Assembly (NCBI GenBank): GCA_021234155.1
Contig: JAJEKV010000544.1
Location: 1 to 64,000, forward strand
Length of the DNA stretch: 64,000 bases
Direction: 5' to 3'
Origin: Isoetes taiwanensis
Taxonomy: Eukaryota; Streptophyta; Lycopodiopsida; Isoetales; Isoetaceae
Shown: one piece after another, positions 45,933-57,217 of the stretch
How the letters are laid out: each line of letters opens with the position of its first letter
How positions within the stretch are numbered: the first letter of the stretch is position 1
The notes under the pieces: generated by a model
Told to the model about the DNA's origin: nothing
Databases searched by the model: none
The model's input: only the letters and a program-made list of their open reading frames with translations
Program-made: the position numbers and the translations under genes

Positions 45933-46850
45933 ATGGAACTCTGCTTTTCAAACATGGTTTGCAGATGGACACACATCTGGATATCTACATGGTTGTTAGC
46001 TTTTGTTAAAGAGGTAGTTAGTCATGCCCCTGCATTATCAAGCACATCTATTACAGTTTTTATGAATGAGTTACCATTTCAATGTAGTTATAGGCTCCTC
46101 TTATGTTATAGTTTCGAATTATTTTCTTCATGGGAAGTTGTTGCAGATAATATTTTTTTGCTTTCTAACAATGCTGAGCACAAGATCTGGCACTTGCCTC
46201 CATGTGGTAAAGGATTTATCCAAAAAAGTTATCCGTACCTGATAGCATCCAGACTTCAACCGCCGTCTCCACACTGGCAGCTTAGAATGGAAGAGGCTCA
46301 CGTTTCAAAGGTATGGAGTCGTGTTTGGTGTAAAGGCATCCCCCCAAAGCAAATGGTTCTTCTTTGGCAAATTGCTCATTGAGCTCTTCGAATGAATGCC
46401 AAAATGCACTCTTTCAAACCAATCGTGAGCCCTTTATGCCAAGTTTGTAAATCTATCTGACATTCAGTGTATCTGGGAATGGACGCATATTTCCCCATCG
46501 CCCTAACAGTCAGCAGTTGCTATTGGGTTTGTTTCCTGCAAATTGGCCTCGCCTGCAGAAATATCTATTGGGCTATCATTTGTTGGGTCATCTTGGAAGA
46601 GAAGAAATCAGCTCATCTTTAGACGAAAGTTCTATGCTGCTCACTCATTTCTTAATTGCTTCAGGAGGGTTAAGGCCAGGCTAGGAGGGTTAAGTCCAGG
46701 CTGTACAATAAATTTCAAGTTTCTACATTACTAGATGAGGAGAAGGATAGGATTTGGGGAGATTATCTCCGCCCCATCTAGTCCTTCTATGGTGTACTTC
46801 ATTTTCTCTTCTATTTCATTCTCTTCTGTCGTCTCTCTAAAAAAAAAAAA
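45933..46850 (+). mobile_element. 3' fragment of an L1-like LINE
   Basis: The first frame (45933-46382) includes HKIWHLPPCGKGFIQKSYPY and VWSRVWCKGIPPKQMVLLWQ. The next shows VGSSWKRRNQLIFRRKFY (about 46570-46640). This is the zinc-binding domain (zf-RVT type) found C-terminal to the RT in plant L1-like LINEs: SGKF..KS.Y, then VW...IPPK...LW, then W..RN..IF. Stops at 46381 and beyond break it. It ends in a 13-base A run at about 46838-46850, followed by 'tagatagatg', as expected for a LINE 3' end. The 5' part is missing, consistent with 5' truncation. Confidence 0.65.
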
Positions 46851-46859
46851 ATAGATAGA

Positions 46860-48073
46860 TGAAAGTGTTTGATTGGAGCTAAGTCTAATCTGATTGAAAA
46901 AATGGCGTGACAAGACTATGCTTAGTGGTATTGTATTGTTTTGATAACAAAAAATACAATGTTATTTTAACATAGTAGGTTTTTCCCATTCGCAGAAGGA
47001 GCCACTATTTCTTGGACTTGCTAGGAGTTGTCCAGTAATAGGAGGTCACTGCAAGCTCAAGATCTGCAAAACAACAATATGCACCATCATAACTCCAAAA
47101 TGAGATTAGTATTTTATGGTCACTATAAAAGCTGCTAAGGTTATATGATTTCTACGTGGATGTCAGAATTTTTCAAGGAAAAACTGGAAAGCAAACACAA
47201 GCAAGTTTTAAACTCTTGTATCTCAAGAAATATGTGCTGGCCTACATTTTTAAGCAGTTCAATAGTATGTAGCAGCTTGTAAACAATGTCTAGCTATGTG
47301 TTACGCTAGCATTCATGAGAAACTGTTATCGCTACTCTAATGTAGATTAATCCTTACCATTAGAGCCATAGCTATCTATTCTAGATGTGCCAAGTAGGCA
47401 TGTCTAAGATGTTGGAGGGAGGACCGGATGCTGTGTCCCATAGAAAGAAATACATACAAGGAAAGTGGATGTTAACTACGTCAAGGAAAGTCTTGTATTT
47501 TCCAATAAGTTCCTACGTGGCTATTATTCTCTACAAGAATTGCTGATGAGGTCATCATGCAACTGGACCTGCTATAGCTGTAGATTTAACAGTTTTCACA
47601 AGAAGAATTTTCAAACCTAGCTACATTTTCAAGGTTGGTGTTACTGATGGGTAGTGAATCCTTATCGGTATGAGTGTCTAACCACTAGGGAGAAACAGAG
47701 CTGTGAAAACACATGACAAATTTGTTGACAAATCAGCCTTGCTGTCCACAAAGATGCGCGACTTCTTAATATTAACAAGTTTTTGGCAAAACCACAGTAG
47801 TAGATCTCAGTGTTGAATATACTGCAGACTCTAGGTAACATATGACTATATTGGCCGTTTTTACTTTAGACAGCCGACTGTCTTCTGATAGCTAATATAC
47901 CTTAGCATCCACGTTGGCCATGTCATTGTCAACGTGTAAAACAACCTTCCTGCAGCATTCAAAGAACCAATTTTTTTATACTATATCCATGGAGGAGACA
48001 AACAGGGAAAGAATTCACATAAGAGCACTTCCTAATCAACATTCTTAAGCACTAAAAAGATATATAGTCTAAC
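46860..48073. other. 3' flank of the LeuA-domain gene
   Basis: Minus-strand acceptor TTGTTTTGCAG at 47064-47074 precedes a possible terminal exon. Another acceptor-donor pair near 47910-47960 encloses VVLHVDNDMANVDAK but its phase to the next exon does not close. Otherwise no feature. Confidence 0.35.
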
Positions 48074-48877
48074 CTCTGAGCAGTTTATAATCCCAAACTC
48101 AAGGCCATCAACCAAAGCTTGAAAGCTTGCCTCTACTATGGAAGTATTGGCTCCTACCTGGTAGAAACAACAACACAAGGCCGTCGTGGTTATCAATATA
48201 TCGAAAATAACTTGGAAGAAATATTGCAATATGCTGTACCGTTTTTCCAACAGCATCTGTAAAATCAAAGGTCACCCAAGTGGTAGACATTGTGCCCCGA
48301 TGTTCATCTGAAATCAAAGTCAACAGGATTACATGAGAAAATATCCAATATAGGAGACAGCAGAGAATTCCATTGGTCCAACGTTTCTGATTCTTAAAAC
48401 ATGTCCCCCAAAGACATCGGCCATAAAGTCAATGTCAACTGAGGATGACAACCAGAGGCTTAACGTATACAAAATGAGATCATAATGAATTAGGTACCAT
48501 ACTTTTATTTATTACCTTCATATTCCTTCACTTTATTGTTGCTGCTTTTCCTTAACTTTAAGAATTATTATACCTTTCTTAGTTTCACAAGCCTCCCTGA
48601 CGACATTCGACATACCATCTCCAACTATTATCACTACTATAAATGACCATGTTCATCCAAAGCTTCTAAATTCTGCCAGGATGGTTAACAAAATACAGTA
48701 ATTGGAGCCTGACAGGTCAAGAATCACAGGGATCCACACCTGGACGAAATTACTTCTATAAACCTCAAAACTATTCTTTGCAATTTAGACATCAATAAAA
48801 GGTTTCATGAGTCAGTCTGTTTACCGAAGCGCATGACTCAAAGCATCAACTGGACCAGTACCCCCTGCTGCAGTTAT
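48074..48877 (-). CDS. LeuA-domain exons of an isopropylmalate/citramalate synthase-like gene (partial)
   Basis: Three exons on the minus strand have canonical splice sites. Exon 48825-48877 reads ITAAGGTGPVDALSHALR. Exon 48240-48307 reads DEHRGTMSTTWVTFDFTDAV then GKT. Exon 48074-48157 reads VGANTSIVEASFQALVDGLE then FGIINCSE. The last two join in phase. Together they match the C-terminal allosteric LeuA dimer domain of 2-isopropylmalate and (R)-citramalate synthases: GTGPVDAL, an R.LD..G strand, then VG....I.EAS..ALVD..E. These enzymes condense acetyl-CoA with a 2-oxoacid for Leu or Ile synthesis, in plastids in plants. An exon linking the first two is expected but I did not find it, and no catalytic domain is visible upstream. 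A terminal exon at 47046-47063 (ILSLQ-stop) would be in phase. This is either a gene with exons I missed or a gene fragment. Confidence 0.6.
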
Positions 48878-48879
48878 CT

Positions 48880-51800
48880 GCACCATTATAAGCCAATGTA
48901 CAAAAAAATGGTGCAGTTCAGAAATAAAGATTGCAAAATCAAATAACTATCCGGAAAGACTCGCACACTGATACATTTCACATCTACCTGCAGAGATTTA
49001 ACAGGTAAACTTTTGGAAAGGAAGCAACAAGATCAATTTCATAGAAATTTGCAGCTGATTCGACAATATCCAGGCTGTTGATGCCAATGCTGAGACAGTT
49101 AACTAATCCATAATGGTATAACATGGTCCATTAATCTGTGTTTGCAATGAGAGCTATATTAAAGAGATGATTCAACAGACACCCAGTCATCCACGAGGTG
49201 AAATGCATTACCTATTTACTTAAACTGTGGTTCACTAAACTATGGCCGCAGCTTGACCTACTTATTACTGTTCTAAAGCCATAGGTCCACAACTTATGAA
49301 AGATAGTCCTTTCAAAAACTGAAGCCTGAAAGTCCTGACATCAAGAATTATTGTAGAGCATGCAGATTCCATAGAGTGGAAACATTTTCTACGAAAATTT
49401 TGTATTTCCCTGCATTTAAAATGAAGGATGCTTAAGGATCAAAATGTTGTATGTATTCAGTCTTATAGACCATAACAGACTCCAACCAATGTGTCAACAA
49501 ATCTTTCTGTCTTTCTTCCTACCTTCTTATTTTTTGATTGCATCTATCAGAATCTGTTCCGACTTCTCAGAGAAACGCTTCTGTCCAAATTGATATCAGG
49601 TCTTACTCCTAGAATAGACGAACCTGTGACACAGCATGTTAGCCCAAATATAACATGTTAGGTCGAACCAAATGGGGTAGATGGCGAACTCAAGTCTAAC
49701 CCAGAAAGGAAAACAACCAAACATGGATCTGCCCATCTGAGAAAAAGGAAGCATTGTGCTTTATTAAGGTTCTGCCGCATACTTCTTTTAAAAAACGTGT
49801 CCACCTGCCATTCCACATCTAAAAGACAGTTCTACTGTCACAAAGACAAATGATGGAGTAAAGATCTCCTTGCTTTGCCTATCTCAAACAGCAGTTCCAA
49901 GGCAAATAATCAAGAATCTGGAAAAACATAGTTTTTGCGCAGTATGTTTTTGCGCAGAAGCGGATAGAATGCGTTGGAGAAAAAGACTACCGGAGAGATA
50001 ACTAGAAAGTACTGGAAAAAAAATCACTCTGCCCAACACTCTCGGGTTGCAAACAGTGCGCAAAGACAAGATAATCTAAGATGAGGATCCCATTGAAGCG
50101 CCTCCTCCCATCTCCGTTGCTATTTTCTGGGGTCTTTTCTAATTTCCCTGGCCTTAGATTTGTGAAAGTAAAGATCTGACGGTCCAAAATAAGGCACATC
50201 AGATTTTGATGACATGGAAATTACACGTGGATAGGCTAGAATTTGAGGAAAGGCTGTAGGCCCGGTAGGGCTGGTGTGCTAAAAAAAAAACTCCAAAAAA
50301 ATGGCATGCAAGGTGAAAACTGTTCTCGTGACCAATTAGAAACTTATCTTGAATGCTAACAGCATCAAATTTCTAAGACGGCAGTTCAAGAAGGCTCGTC
50401 CAAGAAGAATTCTTTTTTTTCTGATATTCCAACGGCACCTTGCAACTCCAAAGGATTAAAGAGAAACAGAAATAACATCATATCCAAAACAGCATTGGAA
50501 TGTAAGCTTGGTACCTGCCATATTACCCAAAACACACCAAAATCAAACCGAACAAGTGCTGCATGCTATATTAAAGGGTTTAACGCTCCAGTTGAAATGC
50601 TGTGCTGAAAACAATGTCGTCTTGTTATGTATATTACAAGGACTTATATTCTCATAGCATTCATATCAATACTTCCTTGGCCCCTTGTAAACTTCATTGA
50701 AAGGTGGATCAGCAATCATAACACCTCGTGCCTCAACCTCCCAAAATTTCTTTATTCTTGAACTTCTGTCCATCTTGTACAGTCATCAGACAGCATTATC
50801 CTCTATATCACCATTACTCAGGGCTATTGATTTGCTCTTCTTGATTGCTCGTTACACAAGTTCATCTTATTTCCATTCGTATAGCAACATAACAGTATGA
50901 ACCACCTTGCACTTTTGCAGTCCTAGATCCTTTCATAGTGCTCTAAGAAGTGGTGGCGGATAAAGGCTTGGTGTCAACCGAACAGTGACAAATAGTAATT
51001 CTTTCATCTAAGTCCCCTTGGTTATATCATGGTAGATCCTCCAGAAGATGTAAATTCCCATGCTCCACAAGGCCAATTCCCAGCATACCAGTTGCAGTTC
51101 TACGGATCCAAATGGAAAACATTCATCACTAGCAGAACCAAAATCCAGCTTTGCTAACATCAAGCATGCTGCAGAGACCACGCATGGCCTTCCATAGTTA
51201 GAACTGATGATACTATCTTTAAGAATCTAGCCACCATTACCGGACTCGATAAATTCAGAAATTAAAGGCCAAGGGAGAGCATTGCCAGTAAAAAAATTTC
51301 TTCTTCTGTGCAGAATATCTGAAACAGAACTTTATAAAAGTTTAAAGGACGAGAATTGAGAACTGGCACTGATCAGCATCTGTCCATACTGCCCCCTCTG
51401 TCAAATCCACTTTAATACTCCATTGAATATATTTTTCTTGAATTTGATTGTTTCCGTAGTTTACAATCGCTCTGTGTCATATCAGTTGACAAGACATGCA
51501 TTATCTGCAAAATAAACATTATCTACGCAATAGAAATAAAATGAGATTTTCTAACAGCCAGTCAACTGATCAGATAACTGAAGAAGTTCATTATTGGTCC
51601 TCCTTTGCTGATTGGCCAAATTATCTTACTGTGTAATATCTGGAGATCTTATTCAGAAATATATGCACCGACAAATGAAATCTGGTTGTCTGTAGTAACC
51701 ATACAACCTCCAGTCCAGAATGAAAACAAGAACTGACATTCTCCATCTTATAGTAATCTCCTCTTATACCTCCGGACACTACATTTATGGCAGTTTTTAT

Positions 51801-53200
51801 ATGCCCAAAACAAATAGAAAGTATTAAACTACTGCATAAAGAGGCATAGATTCTGGTGATCCTTCTCAGTTATAAGTTTATTGTTTGCTATCCTCTAAAC
51901 CTGGCTGCTGCATCAAACAAGCTTCGACTGAAGCTTTATACCAAGCATGGTATGCACGTACAATATTCAGCTTCCATATGCATGCAATTGAAGTTCAATT
52001 AGAAACGATGTGCTCATTTGTCTAGACACCTTACAATTGGAACTGAATCTCCAAGTATATATATTGCAGACCATATAAAACGTCATACATTCCAACCACT
52101 GGAAAATGGTTCAATCTTGAGAGAAATATACTTTATTTAAAAAAACAAATGCTAGTAGTTATAATATAAGACAGAAATTTTAACTTCTATGACCCCAAAC
52201 TGATAGTGTATCTGTATTTCGAAGGTAATTAATCAAGACAATCATATTATGATCCTTTTGCCTTCAATAAAAAATTTGCACCAGTGCATAACAGCACTTT
52301 TTACTACATGAGAGCAGAACTTAATATCAATAATAGCCTTCTCTATTTTCTTCAAACGGCAAGTAAAAAATGGAAATATAAGTCCCACAGAAAATACAAA
52401 AAGCGATTTATGGGAATCCAAGGTTTGACCTGAATCTATACATTTAACGGTGTTCAAAGTAATGCCTAAATTCCAGCCAAAGGCAACTAGCTTCAAAACT
52501 ATAAAACTGCGGCTGCGGTTAATTCTGGCAATGCATTCATCCAAGTCCATCAAGATTCGTTACTTCCCAGAGTGATATATGTGTTGAGATCATACAAGGA
52601 GTAGTGGCCTTTTGGAAATCTCATTTCAGACCAAAGGCTTGGCGCACATTTTGGTTTTAAATTTCTAGCTTTGACTAACCTAGAAAGTAGTTAGAAATAA
52701 TTTTTAGCATAATTATCTTCTTAACCACAAACATTGAAGGGGAATTAGCACAGAAAATGACTAAAACCACCTTCTATACGTTATGTAAAAGGAATCCGAA
52801 CTTATGTTCACGTTAAACAGTTGGCGAGGACAAATGGGGCATCAATCTATATGAATTAAAAGGTACCTGTCTCGGGAAGAACAGATCTTATCTTCTGCAT
52901 CTTCTGTCCAAACCCTTCACAGATCCCTCTTCCACTCAAATATTTCTTTGAATAATCAACGAGATAGGAAATTAAAAACAAAAAAACTTTAAATCGATTG
53001 CAAATTATGGATATAATACAAATTATAATGTAAAGAAAAAACTTTGGCAGGAAAAAAGGGCTGACAGGAAGATAAAGGAGATAACTCATTACCCTTCAGA
53101 TCATGCAACTCCTCAGCTCCGGCCGCAACAGGAAGCCTCTAACCATAGCTGTAATCCGGCGAAGGCCCTGCCCATACCTGGAGCTTCAAGGGGAAAAAAG
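48880..53200. other. Non-coding or unrecognised sequence
   Basis: AT-rich, without a long frame. Weak signals: a minus-strand segment near 49020-49110 reading NSLDIVESAANFYEIDLVAS; a minus-strand block at 52860-52950 reading KKYLSGRGICEGFGQKMQKI followed by a GT donor; and a G-box CACGTG at 50224-50229 next to a GC-richer leader-like stretch (50080-50200). These may be parts of the minus-strand gene, but I could not assemble them. Confidence 0.4.
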
Positions 53201-53288
53201 CAAGCAAAAAAAAATGGGGACGTCGTGCTGGCGCACATGGCCAAAAATGACGGGTAATGCTTTGGACGGTTGCGATCCACTGCAGGCT

Positions 53289-53294
53289 CACGTG
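53289..53294. promoter_or_regulatory. G-box (CACGTG) upstream of the small acidic-protein gene
   Basis: CTCACGTGGG lies about 410 bp upstream of the ATG at 53704, in a locally GC-richer region (53100-53460) with a bare 'gatcacgcgcgctc'. bZIP and bHLH factors bind G-boxes in plants. A TATA-like TATATGTA at about 53535 is closer to the start. Confidence 0.35.
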
Positions 53295-53703
53295 GGCAGA
53301 TCACGCGCGCTCATTTCTGACAGCCGGCAAAGTACTTTCCAGCGCGGAATTCTGCCACAATGGACCGACCATGACGCATTTCCGTCTTGTAATGCCGGAC
53401 TCGACCAAAGAGAGCCGGTTTTATCTTCCAGATTTTTATTTCTGAGTTTTCGTAGCTAAAAACGATTCCAGAACGCTCTCTTTGATTCCCTGTTCTTAGC
53501 ACCGGCCTGGTGTGAACCAGTCCTCCCCGCTGGGTATATGTATCTGGAATATGTGTGTTCCTATCATCTAATCTCGCGCGAGGGCCTCCATTTCCTAACT
53601 TACCTTCTACAGCTTCCTCTTGCTTTGATCTGAAATCCGTTTATTCTTTAGCTTTATCTCACATATTTTTTAGCCAGTTTTTCTCATCCGATCTCTATCG
53701 AAA

Positions 53704-54217
53704 ATGAGTTCTGACGAGGCAAGAAAGATCTGCCTTCGTTTTTCCATTTGTAACTTGAATCTCAATTCTGTACATGTTTTTTTTCTAGATCAATGATCGG
53801 ATGATTAGACTGAATATAAATTGATGTAAGATGCATTGGTTTAGTTGATTGTGTAGATCATAAAAATATGTGTATGGAGGAGCAGATCAGGAGGTTTTAA
53901 TGTGGGATGAGGTGTAATTTTTGCTGTTGTTGTGATATGTGCAGGTTGTAGCATCACCAGTTGAGGAGGTAGTGGAAGCATCAGTGCCTGGAGATGCACC
54001 AGTGGAGGAGGTACCTCCAGCTGCTGAGGAGGCAGCTGTGGTAGAAGAGACCCCTGCTGTGGAAGAGCCTGCTGTGGCTGTTGAAACAGAGCAGCCAGCT
54101 GCTGAAGAGCCAGCTGCTGAGACACCAGCTGCTGAAGAGCCAGCTGCAGAAATCACAGAAAAAGCTGCTGAACTCACCCTTGAAGAGCCTGCCCCAGCTG
54201 CTGAATCTACAGCTTAA
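53704..54217 (+). CDS. Small acidic Ala/Pro/Glu-rich protein, two exons with a GC-AG intron
   Basis: Exon 1 (53704-53718) encodes MSSDE. Exon 2 (53945-54217) continues in phase VVASPVEEVVEASVPGDAP and ends EPAPAAESTA at the TAA at 54215. The 226-bp intron begins GAG|GCAAGA, the extended consensus of GC donors, and ends in 'gatatgtgcag'. Reading on without splicing hits a stop within about 30 codons. The predicted protein has 95 residues, dominated by repeats such as PAAEEPAAE and EEPAVAV. It is strongly acidic, lacks Cys and Trp, and is predicted to be disordered. A CT-rich leader precedes the ATG and AT-rich sequence follows the stop. I do not recognise the function. The codon usage and open frame in such a biased sequence argue for a real gene. 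Confidence 0.7.
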
Positions 54218-54342
54218 ACCAGTATTCATTTCTTTTAAGAATATGCCATAATTTTTGAATTTTTTCACAGAACGCTTCTTTGTTTTGGTGTGTTACATGG
54301 GAGATTTTTTTTTTTTTTTTTTTGTCTGAACAAATGAAGAAA

Positions 54343-54815
54343 CCACAACTCCCATAGCACATTTTTTATTTTCTTATTATTGGCCATCATTTCTCTCAGA
54401 GACATAGGCAGAAAGACTCGCACAAAAATGCGGTTTCCATGAGGCACTATTGAGAATAGAAGTTAAAAGCATCTATTAAAGAAGATGAGACTCGCACAAA
54501 ATTGCAGTTTCCATGAGGCACTATGAAAATAGAAGTTGAAAACAAATGAACCATTAAGTATACAACTCAAATTACAACTCCCATAGCACACCCAAAATAA
54601 TATCTATTTTTTATTTTGTTATTATAGGCCATCATTTCTCTCAGAGAAATAGGCAGGAAGACTCGCACAAAAATGCGATTTCCATGAGGCACTATGAGAA
54701 TAGAAGTTAAAAGCAAATACATCTATTAAAGAAGATAAGACTCGCACAAAAATGTGGTTTCCATGAGGCACTATGAGAATAGAAGTTAAAAGCAAATACA
54801 TTTATTAAAGAAGAT
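54343..54815 (+). repeat. Nested direct repeats downstream of the acidic-protein gene
   Basis: A block of about 230 bp beginning 'acaactcccatagcac' occurs at 54343 and about 54573, each running through 'ggccatcatttctctcagag'. Each block contains two units of about 75-85 bp beginning 'gactcgcacaaaa.tgc.gtttccatgaggcac', giving four in all (about 54415, 54488, 54660, 54739). The pattern indicates a unit duplication followed by a larger duplication. Confidence 0.85.
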
Positions 54816-54844
54816 GCCAGACTTCCATAAAAATCTCTAGAATT

Positions 54845-54985
54845 TGGCTCTTGTGCATCATACAGAACATCTGTGCTCCTATGCGAAACATCTGCTCTTT
54901 GTATAAAACATCCTATTGTGTGCATCATGCAAAGAATTGGCTTTGTGCATCGTGGCAAAGCATCCGTGCTCTCGCAAAATCATCT
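54845..54985 (+). repeat. Imperfect short tandem repeats
   Basis: Variants of 'ttgtgcatcatacagaacatctgtgctc' with a period near 30-45 bp, for example 'tttgtgcatcgtggcaaagcatccgtgctc' split over 54940-54972. Degenerate and non-coding. Confidence 0.5.
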
Positions 54986-55205
54986 TCGAACTGCTCTTGG
55001 CATAACACCCCCCATGGCCATGCCGATCTGCCTCGGCATCTTGCGCTAGCCTGCCAAACCTAACTACTGATCATCAAAGTACATCCGAGCATATTCTGTG
55101 GTTCCCTTGCTTCCGATCTTTGCTCAAACTCGGCTATGGTGATATCATGGTCTTTATCCGGGTTTTGAATATCCCTCCGAGGGCATAACCAAATAGGATA
55201 CACCC

Positions 55206-55256
55206 CGCACTAGCCTGGCCAATGTTCTCTGAGGTAGAAGTTAAGCATGCTTGGCT
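55206..55256 (+). pseudogene. 5S rRNA-like fragment
   Basis: GCACTA (55207-55212) and AGTTAAGCATGCTTGG (55239-55254) are 26 bp apart. Plant 5S rRNA has GCACTA and AGTTAAGCGTGCTTGG 27 bp apart, covering the internal Pol III promoter region. The sequence between has diverged and the 3' half of 5S is not recognisable. It is either a degraded 5S gene or a 5S-derived SINE head. Confidence 0.4.
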
Positions 55257-55556
55257 GCTCCCACCTAAAGAAGGAATTTATTGGGTGCATAGACTGCCAT
55301 AACAAGTAGGAAGATGGTTTGTGGTTGCAGTTACTCTATCTGGATAGAAGGTCTGGAAGTATATAAATTATAGTAAGAACACCTAATAAAAAACACACAC
55401 ATTCATATGCAATTTGCAAGCTGAAGACAGCACTTACAATGACACGAGATAATGTGTTGTTGTATAGCACTCCAGGAACTATCCCAAGCATAGGCCCACT
55501 ATGCTATGGAGGAAGATTCATATGTAATACATTGTCAACTGTAAGTCCACGGCACT

Positions 55557-55735
55557 AAGGCACAATGATTGGAGACCCAGAACTTTTACGTACTTCATGC
55601 ATGCCCATGAGCTTAGGAAACCCAGCAGGTCTTTCTCTAATTATGTTTTTGACTATATCACATTCGGTATTATCAATCAAACCTTTAATTAAGTCTGTAC
55701 TGCCATGCGAAGAACTCAAAATCTGATGAACATCT
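55557..55735 (-). other. Exon-like block, possible cation-efflux (CDF) C-terminus
   Basis: The minus strand reads SSSHGSTDLIKGLIDNTECD, then IVKNIIRERP, then KLMGMHEVRKSSGSPIIVP-stop. The pattern of an acidic helix, a short linker and MHEVR..SSGSPIIV resembles the cytoplasmic C-terminal domain of cation diffusion facilitators, where V.GVH.LR.R.SG is typical. No transmembrane exons are found nearby, so it would be a fragment. The assignment is tentative. Confidence 0.3.
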
Positions 55736-55794
55736 AAAGAACTTTGGTGCAATGTACTTCGTATAGCAAAACAAGTTACTTCTTCACTTTTCAG

Positions 55795-55938
55795 GTGTCT
55801 GATGACCACGGCGATGTTTGCTACACTATTGTTGAACAAAGAGGGAAAAAGTACCTCAAAGTCCCCATCTATGAATTCGAGCATTGGCGAGTTTGCAAGG
55901 GAACCGGCCTTGAGAAAAACACACCTTGGGAGGCATAA
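55795..55938 (+). other. Exon-like block, unrecognised
   Basis: Follows a strong acceptor (TTCACTTTTCAG at 55783-55794) and reads VSDDHGDVCYTIVEQRGKKY, then LKVPIYEFEHWRVCKGTG, ending NTPWEA at a TAA. The amino-acid composition looks like real protein. It would be a terminal exon; no upstream exon was identified. Confidence 0.4.
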
Positions 55939-55961
55939 ACCAACCTAGTTATCACGGGTTC

Positions 55962-55972
<11 letters not shown>

Positions 55973-55998
<26 letters not shown>

Positions 55999-56013
55999 AG
56001 AAGAAGAAGAAGA
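55973..56013. repeat. (AG)n-(GAA)n microsatellite
   Basis: AG dinucleotides change to GAA trinucleotides at about 55995. Confidence 0.95.
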
Positions 56014-57217
56014 ATGTTGATTAGAGAGCCTTTTTAGACCACGAGAGTCCATATGGCGATTTGATACATCATAGATTTTTCAACACTTTTCAAGTCGAGA
56101 GATGTACTCTCATCATGAGTACCTCCGACTCTCACTCACTCTCATATTCATCATACATCTCTAACAATGATTTATAGTTCTTAATCTTGTTGCTCTCATC
56201 TCGGATACTTCTATTAAGTAACCTCCTATGAGTTTATTTGGGAGTGCAAAAAGGCACTTAATGAAATATCTTCTTGTATTTTGTATCTTCGTCTTATGCT
56301 TTGATATCTTTGGGCAATGCAAAATTAAATGTTCTTCATTCTCGATTTCATCGACCCTTAAACTTTGCATACTACGGAGTTGCCTAGGGAGTTTCCCCAT
56401 CTTCCTACCTCCACCCCCAAGTGGTGGGAGCTCAATCGCATCCTACATATCACATGTCTTTTGTGATAGGATACCCTTTCAAGCAAATGTGGTGCTTACG
56501 CTAAACCGATGTTGATGTTTTTCCTTATAGAACGACATTTTAGTGCACAGGTTTAGCCCATCTTACATGTTGTATCCATGTTCTTATATGGTCAATGTCC
56601 ACCGGCATGTGCTTTATGTCTATTCCCCATCTGTTTAACCATTTTTTATACTCATATACCAGCCTTTGTGTTCACTTTGTTGCTTAGCTAATGCGGTAGC
56701 TGCTCTCCGATCCTAATCCATGTACTTTTCTCACGTATTTGAATGTATGCGCACCAAAGCTTCACCTCAAAGGCATCATGCCCGCTTACGCTAGTAGCAT
56801 GGGATATGGCGTTTGCATTTTAGCACCCAATTATTTGAATAAAAATTTCTTTTGAATTTTTCTACTCTTTTCCACATGTCTGAGATAGGCACGGTGCCCA
56901 TGCTTCAGCATCCATATAGTACCACGGCCCGCCACAAATGAAGTGTATAGCATTTTTTAAGCTTCAGTCAACTATGTGTGCTTTCTGCACTTTCTCTGCA
57001 TGCCATATAGGGCGGCGTAACCCACCATCAACTCTTTGTTCTCTTTGCTTTGTGCCACCCGTAATTATGGTCCACGGTCAGCCCTAAGTATTTATAAGTA
57101 TTTGTAACTTCCACCTCCTTTCCTTCATAGTAAAATGGTAATCACTTCTTGCCTTAGTACCAAAGATTAGTATTTTGGTTTTAGTCAGATTAGTGACATT
57201 CCATATTTATTACAAAA

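Noticed and set aside
49884-50069. A minus-strand frame, SLRTVCNPRVLGRVIFF, that looks like a plastid transit peptide for the LeuA-domain gene
   Set aside because: It has no ATG, the nearest in-frame ATG is separated by a stop, and no splice link to the LeuA exons could be made.
53841-54268. Several minus-strand frames rich in Gln, Ser or Leu across the acidic-protein exon
   Set aside because: They are complements of the GCT/GAG-type repeats of exon 2 and have no independent signals.
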